64,000 nt of DNA from Echria macrotheca (lineage: Eukaryota; Ascomycota; Sordariomycetes; Sordariales; Schizotheciaceae). Both the position numbers and the translations under genes were made by a program. The notes beneath the pieces are model-generated. The model ran no database searches. It saw only the letters and a program-made list of their open reading frames with translations, and had not been told where the DNA came from. Below are positions 31,682 through 41,718 of the stretch, piece after piece. Where the stretch lies: positions 1,054,001 to 1,118,000 of the forward strand of contig MU839829.1 in assembly GCA_030411725.1 (NCBI GenBank), given 5' to 3'. Within the stretch, counting starts at the first letter, position 1, and each line of letters begins with the position of its first letter.

Positions 31682-32534
31682 AGTATGTAGATATCGTGGG
31701 TGTGTAGATATCGTGGGTATGAAACGGCTCTGCGATGAGAAGAGAAGGAAACAAAAAAGCGTGGGAGACAAGAGCAATAAATACTCGTCCGGGTGGACAC
31801 GGCTACAATGATAGCGCCAGTTCTAACTTGAAAGTTCGACACTATCGAAGTCCTATTCTCTTGCCGAATCTAACTTTATCTTGCTCTGACCCGCTCTTAT
31901 TGTTGCATGTGTCGATGACTTCGCTTGCAGCAGCAGCGCTGGCCTACACGCTACGGCACGCACGCAACTTATCCCCATGGGTCTAACCTCATCGATCTAC
32001 CCATCCACGGTCTGTCAGGACTCAGGACCGCTGGCTGTTGCCAGCCAGGGGAGATACAGGATCGTTGGCCTACGGAGAACACGGAATTTTTTTTTTAAAA
32101 AAAATAAACTAGAACAATACAATAGCGCTGTTTTCGATACTCTACGCTTCCTGTGATAGGCTTCGGTGCCGGTGAGGTTGCCGGCACCGGCCGGTGTGGG
32201 TGTGAACTGTGCGGAGTGTCACTATCCCCAGCTATTTTGGTTTTGAAGAGATCATATCGCACGTGAAAAGGAAGCTAGAGGCGACGACCTATGGCACGTG
32301 TGGCTCGGCCGTATATGCCTTAGTATGATCCTTAGTATGATAGGTTAGTAGACCTAGGCTGTTGCTAATAACAATTTTGCTTGTGACGAGGTTATATTGT
32401 ACGCAAGGACCAGGAGGAAGCCACGGGCGACCGTCACCTGTGGCTGATTCAGCCGGGTCGGTTGGCAGTGTCAATCCAAGGGCGCTCGTTGGTTGACATC
32501 CTTCGGCAGGATTTTTCTCTTTTTAATCCACAGG
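31682..32534. other. intergenic between divergent genes
   Basis: Holds a 17-bp direct duplication (GTAGATATCGTGGGTGT-like) at 31688-31721 just upstream of the repeat-rich gene, a T-run followed by an A-run near 32088-32105, and CACGTG motifs near 32261 and 32294. No gene. Confidence 0.5.
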
Positions 32535-33516
32535 ATGCATTCAGCTTCTGTTCCCGCTCTTCGCTTGTTGAACCTACGAGCTGGTGTAAACTCAAAACTG
32601 AACCTAGGTCCTAACTAAATCTGAAAATCATGGTGTGCATATCCGCCGGAATTACATAGACCGGGCAAAAACTAACGGCAGTAAGTAGGGCAGCACAGTA
32701 GCCAGAACATTCTTGGCATTTCATCATAACGCCAAGCTTCACCGTCTCGACACCGTCATCTCGGCCATCAAACCATTTGCGACGCTCGAAGAGGCGAACA
32801 AGTCACTATTCAAGCAGGGGACCGACGCCGACTATGCCGTGGTGACAACCGAGACAATTTTCCACCCCCAGGGCGGCGGCCAGCCCTCCGACGAGGGCCT
32901 CATCCGCCGCCAGGGCGAGGGCGAGAATCCAGTAGCCATCTTCGAGGTCCGCCACGCGCGCATGGACGTGGTCAACGACGGCCAGGTGCTGCACTTTGGC
33001 CGGTTTGCTGATACTGACAACCGGTTTGACGTCGGCGACGCCGTCGAGCTCGAGATTGACGCCGACAAGCGGCTACTCTACTCGCGCCTGCACACGGCCG
33101 GCCACGTGCTCGGCTCCGCGGTTCGACACCTGCTCGAGCACAAAATCGCCGGCTTCGACGAGCTCAAGGCCTCGCATTTTCCCGACTCGGCCGCCTGCGA
33201 GTTTGCCGGTCTGATCGAGGCGCGATGGAAGGACGACATCCAGCGGCGCGTGGACGACTATGTCGCCGAAGGGATGCCCGTCGAGATTGAGTTCTGGGAC
33301 GAGGACGATTTCAGGAAGAACGGACTCGAGCGGCTGATCCCCGACAAGAGCCTGGCGCCGCCGGGCGACAAGTTTCGTGTTGTCCGGATCGTTGGCGCCG
33401 AGGTGTATCCTTGCGGCGGGACACACGTCGACACCACCGATCTGTGTGGGCCGACCAAGGTGAAGAAGATATCGAGGAGCAAGGGAACGTCGAGGGTGTC
33501 ATATACGGTCGTTTGA
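32535..33516 (+). CDS. AlaX-type alanyl-tRNA editing protein (5' exon tentative)
   Basis: The main exon ends at 33516 and carries the editing-domain hallmarks: FHPQGGGQPSD, HTAGH and CGGTHV (His152/His156 and Cys259/His263 in my model), which bind zinc to hydrolyse mischarged Ser- or Gly-tRNA(Ala). That exon has no usable ATG: its frame opens after a stop at 32688 with GGC AGC ACA GTA. I therefore propose exon 1 at 32535..32585 (MHSASVPALRLLNLRAG) spliced over an intron 32586..32688 (GTAAAC donor, ACTAAC branch, TAG acceptor) to 32689..33516, 292 aa. The short N-terminus is basic and amphipathic, like a mitochondrial presequence. Other splice choices are possible. The enzyme is certain; the first exon is inference. 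Confidence 0.85.
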
Positions 33517-34201
33517 TGCAGGGATTTTTTTTTTTTTTTTTTGGCTATCACTGATGTCTCATTGCACTTTGAAGGTTTTACAGGTTCAAGCTGGACCGAG
33601 CAGAGACTTCGAGCCGACCCTACCATAGAGTTTTTTCACATCGAGCCTTAATGCTTCCTTACTCGACATTTGACGACTCCATTCTCCGCGATATACCCTA
33701 GTCCCCATTGTCACCGACACCCCGACATTATTGAAGCGATAGGATCCGTGACTCAGCGCCCCAAGTCCGAGTATAAGCGGGGAATCCGAAAACCACCTGC
33801 CGTATGCAGGTTTTGACTTCCGCTACAATCTGCAATCTATGGATGCACAATTCACACAGCCCCTGCAGTGGCTCTGCCATGTGACTCATTGCGACGATAT
33901 CATATTCTGCCTTTGTCTGCAATACTTGATCGCGCCACTCCCAACTTTGAACCTCAGTTTTGCTGGCTTGATCTTCAGTCGGGGACTGAATTAATACCCT
34001 ATCTTCATCGAGGAAGCAGACTTGTTACAGGGGAAACCTCCAACAAGAAACAGCCCCTTACCCACCACCGTCTGACAACTCCTTCATCACCACGGCTTCA
34101 AACCCAAGGCAGCTGGTGCAAGCTAGCTACCTCCCATAATAAATCCAGCCATCACCCAAACACACTCCAACACAGACAAAAACCTCAACTTATAACAAAA
34201 A
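33517..34201. other. intergenic: AlaX gene 3' region and methyltransferase promoter
   Basis: An uninterrupted 18-T run lies at 33525-33542 directly after the AlaX stop. The rest shows nothing gene-like; the open frame from about 33870 runs into the methyltransferase gene in another frame. Confidence 0.5.
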
Positions 34202-35152
34202 ATGGCGGTCCTCCCCCTCTCATCAGCCACCGAAATCGCCGCCTACGAATCACCCCCCTACACAATCCCCACCAACCCAGCCGACTTCCCTTCCCACACG
34301 GAGGTCTCCCAAACCATCCACCGCATCAACCTCCTCAACGCCTTCGGCCCGACCTCCTTCTTCCCCGGCGCCCGCGTCCTCGAAATCGGCTGCGGCCAGG
34401 GCACCTGCACGTCGGTGCTCGCCTACGCCGTATCCCAACAAAATTCCCACCACCAGGGGGACCACCAGGGGGAGGGACACGTCGACGCAATCGACCCGGC
34501 CCCTCTCACTTACGGCGCCCCCATCACCCTGGGCCAAGCGCAAGGCTATCTCTCCGCCGGCCCGCTGGGGGGAAACATAACCTTCACGCAGGCGGATCCG
34601 CTCTCATTCCTGTCGTCCGATACAACCAAAAAATGGGACACGGCGGTGATGGCCCACTGTCTGTGGTACTTTCCCTCGCCTTCTACGCTCTCCGAGATCC
34701 TCGAGGCGTTGAAGGGGAGAGTGAAGAGGGTCTGTCTGGCCGAGTGGGCACTGCGGGTGTCGCACCCGTCGGCGGGGGCGCATGTCCTCGCCGCGCTGGC
34801 GCGGGGCATGTTGGAGGCCACTCGCAGGCATGGGCGGAGTGATGAGAATATCCAGACGCCGATGAGTCCTGCTACGATGAGGGACGTCGCCGAGCAGGCC
34901 GGGTGGGCGGTGGAGGCCGAGGAGATGGTTGTTCCAGATGCGGCGCTGGATGACGGGCGGTGGGAGGTGGGGACTGTTATCTCGACTAGATTTGTGGATG
35001 ATGTGGCGAAGGAGGTTGGTGGAAATGATGAGAGACTTGGAGCGCTATTGAGGTCGGCGAGGGAGGCAACGGTTGCTGCGACCGAGGCGGTGGGCGGGTT
35101 GAAGAAGGTGACTAGTATGGATGTTTGGGTTGCTACGCTTGTTGCAAAGTAA
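34202..35152 (+). CDS. SAM-dependent methyltransferase
   Basis: 316 aa, single exon, with an A-rich leader ending AAAAATGG. Class I Rossmann fold: RINLLNAFG precedes motif I VLEIGCGQGTCTSVLAYAV, the acidic end of strand 2 is in VDAIDPAPLTYG, and motif IV is WDTAVMAHCLWYF. A His/Gly-rich loop (HHQGDHQGEGH) interrupts between strands 1 and 2. The substrate cannot be read from sequence; related fungal proteins are annotated only as methyltransferases. It converges with the AA9 gene, the two stops lying 88 nt apart. Confidence 0.82.
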   Translation: MAVLPLSSATEIAAYESPPYTIPTNPADFPSHTEVSQTIHRINLLNAFGPTSFFPGARVLEIGCGQGTCTSVLAYAVSQQNSHHQGDHQGEGHVDAIDPAPLTYGAPITLGQAQGYLSAGPLGGNITFTQADPLSFLSSDTTKKWDTAVMAHCLWYFPSPSTLSEILEALKGRVKRVCLAEWALRVSHPSAGAHVLAALARGMLEATRRHGRSDENIQTPMSPATMRDVAEQAGWAVEAEEMVVPDAALDDGRWEVGTVISTRFVDDVAKEVGGNDERLGALLRSAREATVAATEAVGGLKKVTSMDVWVATLVAK

Positions 35153-35240
35153 GCTAGCTTTCTTGGTATTGGCATGAAGGAACCGCAAATATAAAAGCTC
35201 TCCTTATTTTGAGATTTAGGGGGGGTATTGTACAAGGAGA

Positions 35241-36059
35241 TCAAAACGTAAACCCGTCCCAAACCGGCCCGCCAGGACAGGTATATGTCGTGGATTTGTC
35301 CGTGAAGATATCAACCTGCAACATCTTGGAATCAGCAAAAGAAAATTCCAAAAATTCTGAAGTCTAAACAGAATAGGTACGTACCGTAACCCCCGGATCG
35401 CTCTGCGGCGCATACCCGGGAATGGGATACAAAAACTCGGCCGGCGGCACGGCATCGCCATCGCCCGCCACCTCGAGCTGCGCACACTCGGCGTAGAACT
35501 GCGACACCTTCTTCTGGTGCAGACTGAGCAGCTCGTGACGGACAAGATACCTCCCCGGCGCCAGGTTCCTGGGGATCACACTGCTCCACTCGAGATTCTT
35601 GTTGACCAGCGCGGTGCCCCAGTTATTCGAGTTTAGTCCCTCGTCGCCCCGGAAGAGACCCATCTGGTCGATCTTGAACCACGCCTTTGCGTCGCCGGTG
35701 CATGAATCACCTCCTCCGCACGGGTACATCCATACCATCACGGGCCCTTGCTGGTGCGTCCACTGCTTCCAGACGGCCGTGATGTTGTCGCCTGCCCGCA
35801 CCGGCGCGCTGAGGAGTTCTGGTGGTGGCGCCGAGGGGCTGCCTGTGTTGCATCGGATTTTTATGTCGTCGATGGAGAGCGTCGGGTAGTAGTTTGCCCA
35901 GGGGAATTGGATTGTCGGTGCTGGGTTTGTTGTCGTGTTGAGGCCGTCGTAGCCCGGGTAGGTCTTGCCCCCTATTATGTAGCTCGTTACAGCGCCGTGG
36001 CCGGCGACGAGCCCGGAGGCGAGGAGGAATGAGAGGAGTATGCTGGTAGACAACATCAT
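35241..36059 (-). CDS. AA9 lytic polysaccharide monooxygenase
   Basis: Model complement(join(35241..35315,35385..36059)), 249 aa; the 69-nt intron joins DPGVT to VDIFTDKSTTYTCPGGPVW. A signal peptide (residues 1-20, ending LVAG) leaves His21 as the mature N-terminus (HGAVTSY), the first ligand of the copper histidine brace. The second His is in WTHQQGPVMVW and the axial Tyr in QFYAECAQLEV. These copper enzymes cleave cellulose or hemicellulose oxidatively outside the cell. It is a single-domain form with no cellulose-binding module. ATG 36059 is followed by a second ATG (36056); either fits. In-frame sequence upstream of 36059 is leader. Confidence 0.93.
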
Positions 36060-37803
36060 CTTGATATCGATAAAATGGCGGATGGCAGTTGAGGGTTCTG
36101 ATGACGGATGGAGGTTGGTTTCGGGAGAGATGCGGCTCTTTTGCATCTTATACTCTTTCCCGGTACCTAGCCGCATCCACATCGCTTCCTCCATATCCTG
36201 GGCGGAATAGATTGCATCGTGCTTGTCGGCGGCGGCGCAAATGAACTGGCGCTACCACCTTGGTCGTTGTTGACTGCTGTCTGTCACATTTCGAGATGCC
36301 TGTTTTGGTCGATCGCGGCAGCTGAAAGTTGACGGTAATATATTAGCATGAACGTCTTCTTAGGATTCGCGGGGGAGAGCTCTTGGTACTACCAATGCAT
36401 GAAAGACTGAGGTAAGGATGCTTGTTTGGCGGAAGAGAGGATGGGCCCTGGATAAATACAGGCTCTACCCGTCCGTGTGCTCCTGCTATCCGACGAGGGT
36501 GCTCCTTCCCAACCTCACAACAATACTCTTTGGAATGCTGCCCAAGCCGATGCTCAAGTCTCCTAGCAGTTATACAGGTGCCTTACGGCCTGACGAAAAC
36601 CAGCGTATTATCCTTTCGTGACCCTTTATGCCCATGCTCGTAATCGATCGTGATGAGTGCTCGAGACTCCGAATCGTTATCGTAATGCCAGCGGACTAGC
36701 GAAAAACCATCGTATATACCGACTGCAACGGAACATCGAATGCTTGCGACGAGGAAAAGCCATGCCGAAATGTCGATGGCCAAATGAACGGAGAATCGAG
36801 CGTATTACAAACCTACTCGCAACTCAAATAGGGAGCATCGTGACGACGAATCATTCGAGGCGATATCGCATCGTGCAAGGTAGGAGTGGATTGTATCGCT
36901 CATGACAACGAAGAGAAGATAGGTACGTGAGTATAATGGTGCCCTGGTTCGGCCCCCATTTGAAAGACTGAGGTATAAGGATGCCTATGTTGTGGAAGAG
37001 ATGAGCGTGGCGAGGTGAGCCTGTGCCTGCCACGCCTGCCTGACGAAATTCAGGTGGTAGGGTCCGTGCTCCTGCAATCATGCCTGGGGTGCAGGTACTT
37101 TGCCACTGATCGACCGATCAACCCCCGTCATTCATGCTTAAGGTAGGTAGTCTCTCTTCAGGGCAGTGGCCCTAGGGTGATGCATTTATGCGGTACTACG
37201 GAATTCGGGTCGTAGGTAGATTGTCCTGCCGTTAGATAGCTTTATGCGATTTCTACTTAGCCTTCTGGGTCTGAGCCCACAGGTAATCTGGTAATCTGAC
37301 TGTGTTCCAAGACCTAGTACCTATTCCGGACGTGCTTTAAAATCGCTAAAACTTGCGGAAGCTGCACGAAGCGACGCCTGCAGAATTTTATGCCATGGCG
37401 CTCTATAGTGCCTAGCCGGATCCAGGCCGAGAACGACTCCCAAAGTGACTGAGAGTATCAACAAGCGGTACAATAGCGTGCAGGCGTGAAAAGAGGAAAT
37501 GAATGCACAGTTAGAAGTCGATAATCCTTAGATCAGGACTGTGTGGAAGCCAGGTTCAGAACGGATTGCACATTTTTATAGGTAACGTCTATTCGGAATA
37601 TAAAATGCGTGAGACCGGTCTTACAAGTTCCATCTAATCAACGCATAATGAACAAAGGATAATTCCCATCGGCGTTTGGTTCCCCAAGCTGGAGCTCGCC
37701 ACGAAGTACTGATTCCCAAGGCCTCGGGAAGAATCTCACCCCTATCCGCTCGCTCCCAACCCGGAAGACACGCACAATGATGTAGGCTTGTCTACTATCG
37801 ATA
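36060..37803. other. gene-poor spacer with degenerate duplicated sequence
   Basis: 1.7 kb without a recognisable gene. Two related segments occur: from about 36399 (GAAAGACTGAGG-T-AAGGATGC) and from about 36963, each continuing with a weakly matching GAAGAGA-block and TGCTCCTGC. The copies have diverged strongly. Short TAGG tracts appear near 37141-37150. Confidence 0.5.
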
Positions 37804-39110
37804 TTATAACCCTTTATCTGTGGGAAGAAAAGAATTAGACTTCGAAGACTTTTCTGCCGTGGATTCTCTTAAAATTACCTTGTTGACCTGGTTTGGGCTG
37901 AGCATCATGGGCTGCAGATTGCACTTCCCCTGAGTGCTCTTCACTTCGAGCTGGTACAGCGTCCCCACCCCCCAGTTCGGCATCATCGGGACGCCAGCTC
38001 CGCGTAGTGCTTCGGACATGTAGCCCTCGTGATCCAGGTAGTCGAAGTCGGCATATTCCCCCTGCTCACGGAGCGGATAGATTTTGCTTGACCAATGCTT
38101 CTCCCCCGAGAAATCTGGTATGCGTTTTCGGCACCACTCGTAGACCTGCCCCCATGTTAATAAACCCTGTCCGAAACCTTCAGTCGACTCAGGGCGAAAA
38201 AGACTTACAAAACTCTCCCCCAGCTCACCAAGCACCACGCGGCTCAGTTTAATCTCCCTGGGCAACAACCCCCCAACCGCCGGAACTCTAAGCAGCGCGC
38301 CGAGGAAGAGGAAGACCAAACTTCCAGAGACATTTCCGACATCGCTGATAACTCCATGCATCCCTTCGTTCATGGACAGAACCGCACAAGCGCCAGCTGC
38401 GACGGCAAAGACGGCGCTGCAACACGCCACCAGATACGCAGCCATCCTCCCAAAGTGTTTTTCGCCGAGAAGAAAAGCCAGAATCCAGGCCGTGACATCC
38501 AGCAGCATGGCCAATATAGCCAATGCGCACACTGCCTTGTTCTGCGACGCGACCTTGGATTCCTTATCCCGAAGCTTCGAAGCTGGCACCTCGTCGAGAA
38601 CCTCTCCCCACGCCGACACAACCGTCTTGATAGCCTTCTCCGTCACCGACCCATTGGCGGCGACTGCGGTCCTCATCGATCCCTCCACCACAGACAAGAC
38701 ATTCTGGTCAGGTGGGAACCCATACCGGCATTGGGTCTCGCCTGAGGCGCTGATGCGAGAAGACGAAGTGAAGAAGTCGCAGATGCCGGAGTAGCCAAAG
38801 TACCAGTACTGCGGGAGGGATGGGTGTACAAGATCGGCGTTTGTGACGTTCGATTCGGCGCTCAGCTTGAGGAGTTCATCGGCAAGCTGGACAACGTCGA
38901 CGCGGTAGATTCCAAGATCGCGGAGGGATGGGGACAGGCAACCCAAGAGAAAGATGATGGTTGACGCGAGGCTTACTGTGGGTGGGTTTAGTTTATCCAA
39001 AGCGACAGTAAAGAAACAATGGAAGACTCACACACGGCAAAAATCCCACCAACGAGTGAATATTTCTTGACTCGTTTTCTGGCGCTAACTTTTGGAGAAG
39101 CAAATTCCAT
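37804..39110 (-). CDS. SUR7/PalI-like four-helix membrane protein
   Basis: Model complement(join(37804..38145,38209..38975,39032..39110)), 395 aa. Exon 1 encodes MEFASPKVSARKRVKKYSLVGGIFAV; splicing with GTGAGT/CACAG continues into SLASTIIFLLGCL, the first membrane helix. An extracellular loop contains a claudin/SUR7-like YFGYSGICDF and N-linked glycosylation sequons. Helices 2-4 lie around residues 165-255, and the C-terminal tail is cytoplasmic. A second intron, 38146..38208 (63 nt, GTAAGT...GCAG), is a multiple of three with no stop; the spliced join GESF-VYEWC reads well. Family members sit in eisosomes or in pH/wall-stress sensing. The exact role is unknown. Confidence 0.72.
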
Positions 39111-39571
39111 GGCGATGGGATATTTTCCTTTTCTCACAGGACAGATTCCCTGTCGGACTGTAAGAACTGAAAATCGATCTGCGAGAAGAAGAGTCTAAAC
39201 CCACACTGAGCAGAGAGGATAAGGGTCAGATTCGACCCAGGGTGGACAAAAGATATATATAAATCATGTTCGCGAGGCTCCGGGTGCACAGATGCAGCCC
39301 GAGTCTCCTTTGATCCTTTGATCCTACATTCATTTTAAGCTGTACCACAGGCCGTCCTTGGCAGGCCCCTTGCAGGGCGCGTATGGGCGAGATATGGAAG
39401 CGATCAGCTACTTACATCAATAGCGCGTTTGGACTTTGGGTGTGGCGTTCAGCTCGGTCGCCTACGGGCCCATTTAAGCGACCTACCTGCGTCTGCGGCG
39501 GCAAAACCACAACCTCTTTTGTAGCCGCAGTGGTACAGGCACACAAGATGAACGACCTGATACGGTTGCAA
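39111..39571. other. intergenic
   Basis: Promoter region of the SUR7-like gene and sequence downstream of the small secreted ORF. The segment around 39480-39550 resembles 40838-40890 (shared CTGCGTCT-CGGCGGCAAA and GTAGCCGCAGTGG). Confidence 0.45.
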
Positions 39572-39748
39572 TCAATGGCTAATGGTGGTTGTTTTGCGGA
39601 AGAAGTAGATGGCTTGCAATTCTGCTTTAGATTGTTGATTTGAGTGTAAAGAGGAATACACAAGCTGGCAGACAGTGCAGGTTCTGGAAGCCAGGGCCAC
39701 GCCGGCGAGAGCGGCGGCGGCAAAGGTGGCGGAGGTGATCTTGACCAT
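39572..39748 (-). CDS. putative small secreted protein, 58 aa (3' structure uncertain)
   Basis: ATG 39748 starts a textbook signal peptide (MVKITSATFAAAALAGVALA) followed by SRTCTVCQL. The simple open frame ends after 58 residues. A GTGTAT donor at 39661 and several downstream AGs would allow splicing to an exon near 39420-39610 encoding further Cys residues (for example NCKP...DCNRIRSFILCAC), so the real product may be longer. No family is recognised with confidence. It is divergent from the Cys-rich pseudogene that follows. Confidence 0.4.
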   Translation of the reverse strand: MVKITSATFAAAALAGVALASRTCTVCQLVYSSLHSNQQSKAELQAIYFFRKTTTISH

Positions 39749-39833
39749 TTCCAAGTATTGGGCTTTGACTAGGAGTCATTGGTGACGATAAGGTTGGACT
39801 TTGGACTACGGTGTTACCACTGCCAACGGCTAC

Positions 39834-39846
39834 TAGGGTTAGGGTT
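39834..39846 (+). repeat. short interstitial telomere-like motif
   Basis: TAGGGTTAGGGTT, about two units of the fungal telomere repeat TTAGGG. It is short enough to be chance. Confidence 0.5.
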
Positions 39847-39965
39847 CCCGATGGAAGGCACGCAAGGGCCACAGGCACTCTATTTAGTCACGACCACGGG
39901 GCCATCCTCTCTTCCACGAAGCAAGCATCCTTACTTCGGTCTTTCAAGCACCAACCATATTTCGG

Positions 39966-40606
39966 GGGGCCGAACGATGAGCTGTGTGATCTCAAACGCG
40001 GCGCGCTGAAGGCCCTCAACGCCCTCGGCGCCGAGGCGTTCGAGTCTTGCCGCTCCCTCCTTCACGTCCCCGCGACGTTGATTCGACCTCGGTCGTGACG
40101 CCGACCGTGTATGTTCCTTTCGGAGCTTTTACACGCCACTGGCAATACCCGACTAACCCATATATTTCGTCCCCTAGAAGTGTTAACGGCGCTACGATAA
40201 CAGTCACCATTAGCGATCCAGGCTGCGCCCCCGTTCCCACCGTGACCGTCAAGCGACGAAACCTATCAGATATTTCTATGATGAGTACCAGCGCGATATT
40301 GCCCGTTTTGAACTCGTTCCCGACGTCCATACTCTCCTCGGCCTGCTCGCGTCTCGGCATCTCTCCCCCAACAACGACTGTCACCGCCACGAGCACCACT
40401 AGGTCTGGCGTGGTGAGTTATCATCGTCCGCGGTCGCAAACCACAAGACTGACAGGTTCTAGACTTCTACAGTCACACTCGTCCAAACGACAACGACCTG
40501 CGTCGGGACGTGTAACGCGCCTGGCCGGCCCTGCGATCTCGCCGATCCGGGTGCCTGTTGCAATCTGGTCTGCATTAACGCCTCGCCGAACCCTACCTGC
40601 GGCTAG
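39966..40606 (+). pseudogene. broken gene for a secreted Cys-rich (knottin-like C-terminus) protein
   Basis: The reading starts without ATG or signal peptide: ELCDLKRGALKALNALG, then ESCRSLLHVPAT. At about 40079 the frame must shift by one base to continue as DSTSVVTPTV. After that two good introns, 40109..40177 (GTATGT, CTAAC branch, CCTAG) and 40413..40462 (GTGAGT...TCTAG), keep the frame through a Thr/Ser-rich stretch to a C-terminal Cys module. The module has spacing C-x3-C-x6-C-x7-CC-x3-C-x8-C, ending PNPTCG and stop 40604-40606. Intact introns with a missing N-terminus and a frameshift indicate recent loss; a sequencing error could explain the frameshift but not the missing signal peptide. 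Confidence 0.55.
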
Positions 40607-40941
40607 TTATTGGTACCTGGGCTGTCCGTTGTTAGGAAACGTCTTGACAGTTTAATAATCCTGGGTGTCACGGCTGACTGGCAGCCTTGCGGCATGTATG
40701 GCCTGCCCAGCTCTTCGCACTCGGCTTACAGGACCAAAGTCTTTGCCCCTGCAACTTTATTATTCTCAACAATCCAGTACAATTTCCGCGATTCCTTGGC
40801 TCACGGTCCGCGCTTCGTGACATCTAATAGGTGATGTAGCTGCGTCTACGGCGGCAAACGCAACCTCTCTCGTAGCCGCAGTGGTTGGGTGAAAAAGATT
40901 GCCGACCTAATTTGCCCGAACACAGCGTGGACCGGGGCCTC
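40607..40941. other. intergenic, contains diverged copy of 39480-39550
   Basis: The segment 40838-40890 matches 39485-39535 over about 50 bases with several differences. No gene. Confidence 0.45.
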
Positions 40942-41718
40942 TTATGAGGTGACAGAATAGGTCATAAGGGCTCGGTATACCTCTCCCGGCCCGCCCCGTT
41001 CAGAATCGTCCATCACAACCTCCTTCTCGGTGCGAAACCCAAGCCGCCGGTACAAGCCGACGCCGGGACGAAATGCCCTGACGTAGACGTCGACGCCAAT
41101 CTCCCTGGCTTCTTTCAGACCTCTCGCAACCAGCTGCGTGGCAATGCCTCTGCCCTGGCTGTCTGGATGCACTGCCAAGTAATCCAGCTCTGCACATGAG
41201 GCCAGCGTGTTAGGAGTGCATCGTGCATGCCGCAGGAGATTTGCCAAATAAAACGGTGGAGACTTACGGATGTATGGCTTCTTGGCCAGAATCTCATTCT
41301 CCGCCTTCTGAACCGGACTTATCGGCCCATCATCAGTCGTAGTGTCGCCAGTGGTCCAGTCAGCCGTCGAGGCCAGGCGGCGGAAGAAAGCTTCATCCTC
41401 TTCACTGACGACCGGGGTTACGCCTTCAGGCCAGACAGACGCGTTGGCAATGTCGGCCGGGAGGATCCATCGCACGTAGCCAACGATGCGACCAGTGTCG
41501 GGGTCGACAGCTTTTTGGTGGCGTTTACCCTCGCGCCCAGTCAACAAGTTCTTCGGGAAGCGCTTGGCAATCTGAATGACATGGTATTCGAGCGTGCGGT
41601 TCGGCCAGTTTAGACGGAAATGCGGATCAGCCCAGAAGGCGGGGAGGTTGTTGGCCGCGAGCCCATCGCCATCGGCCACTGTGCAGCCCGAGATGATGTA
41701 CTCTTTGGTGTTCGACAT
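40942..41718 (-). CDS. GNAT-family N-acetyltransferase
   Basis: Model complement(join(40942..41189,41268..41718)), 232 aa. The 78-nt intron (GTAAGT...TGTGCAG) joins KKPYI to QLDYLAVHPDSQGRGIATQLVARGLKEA. The acetyl-CoA loop is Q/R-x-x-G-x-A in SQGRGIATQL, and RAFRPGVGLYRRLGF is the usual C-terminal strand. The N-terminal half resembles fungal GNATs of unknown substrate (FWADPHFRLNWPNRTLEY). The intron is a multiple of three with no stop, so retention would give a 26-residue insert before the CoA loop. Confidence 0.83.
   Translation of the reverse strand: MSNTKEYIISGCTVADGDGLAANNLPAFWADPHFRLNWPNRTLEYHVIQIAKRFPKNLLTGREGKRHQKAVDPDTGRIVGYVRWILPADIANASVWPEGVTPVVSEEDEAFFRRLASTADWTTGDTTTDDGPISPVQKAENEILAKKPYIRKSPPFYLANLLRHARCTPNTLASCAELDYLAVHPDSQGRGIATQLVARGLKEAREIGVDVYVRAFRPGVGLYRRLGFRTEKEVVMDDSERGGPGEVYRALMTYSVTS

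Noticed and set aside
39834..39846. Telomere-like TAGGGTTAGGGTT as a sign of an old chromosome end
   Set aside because: Only about two units and no subtelomeric genes around it; chance is likely.
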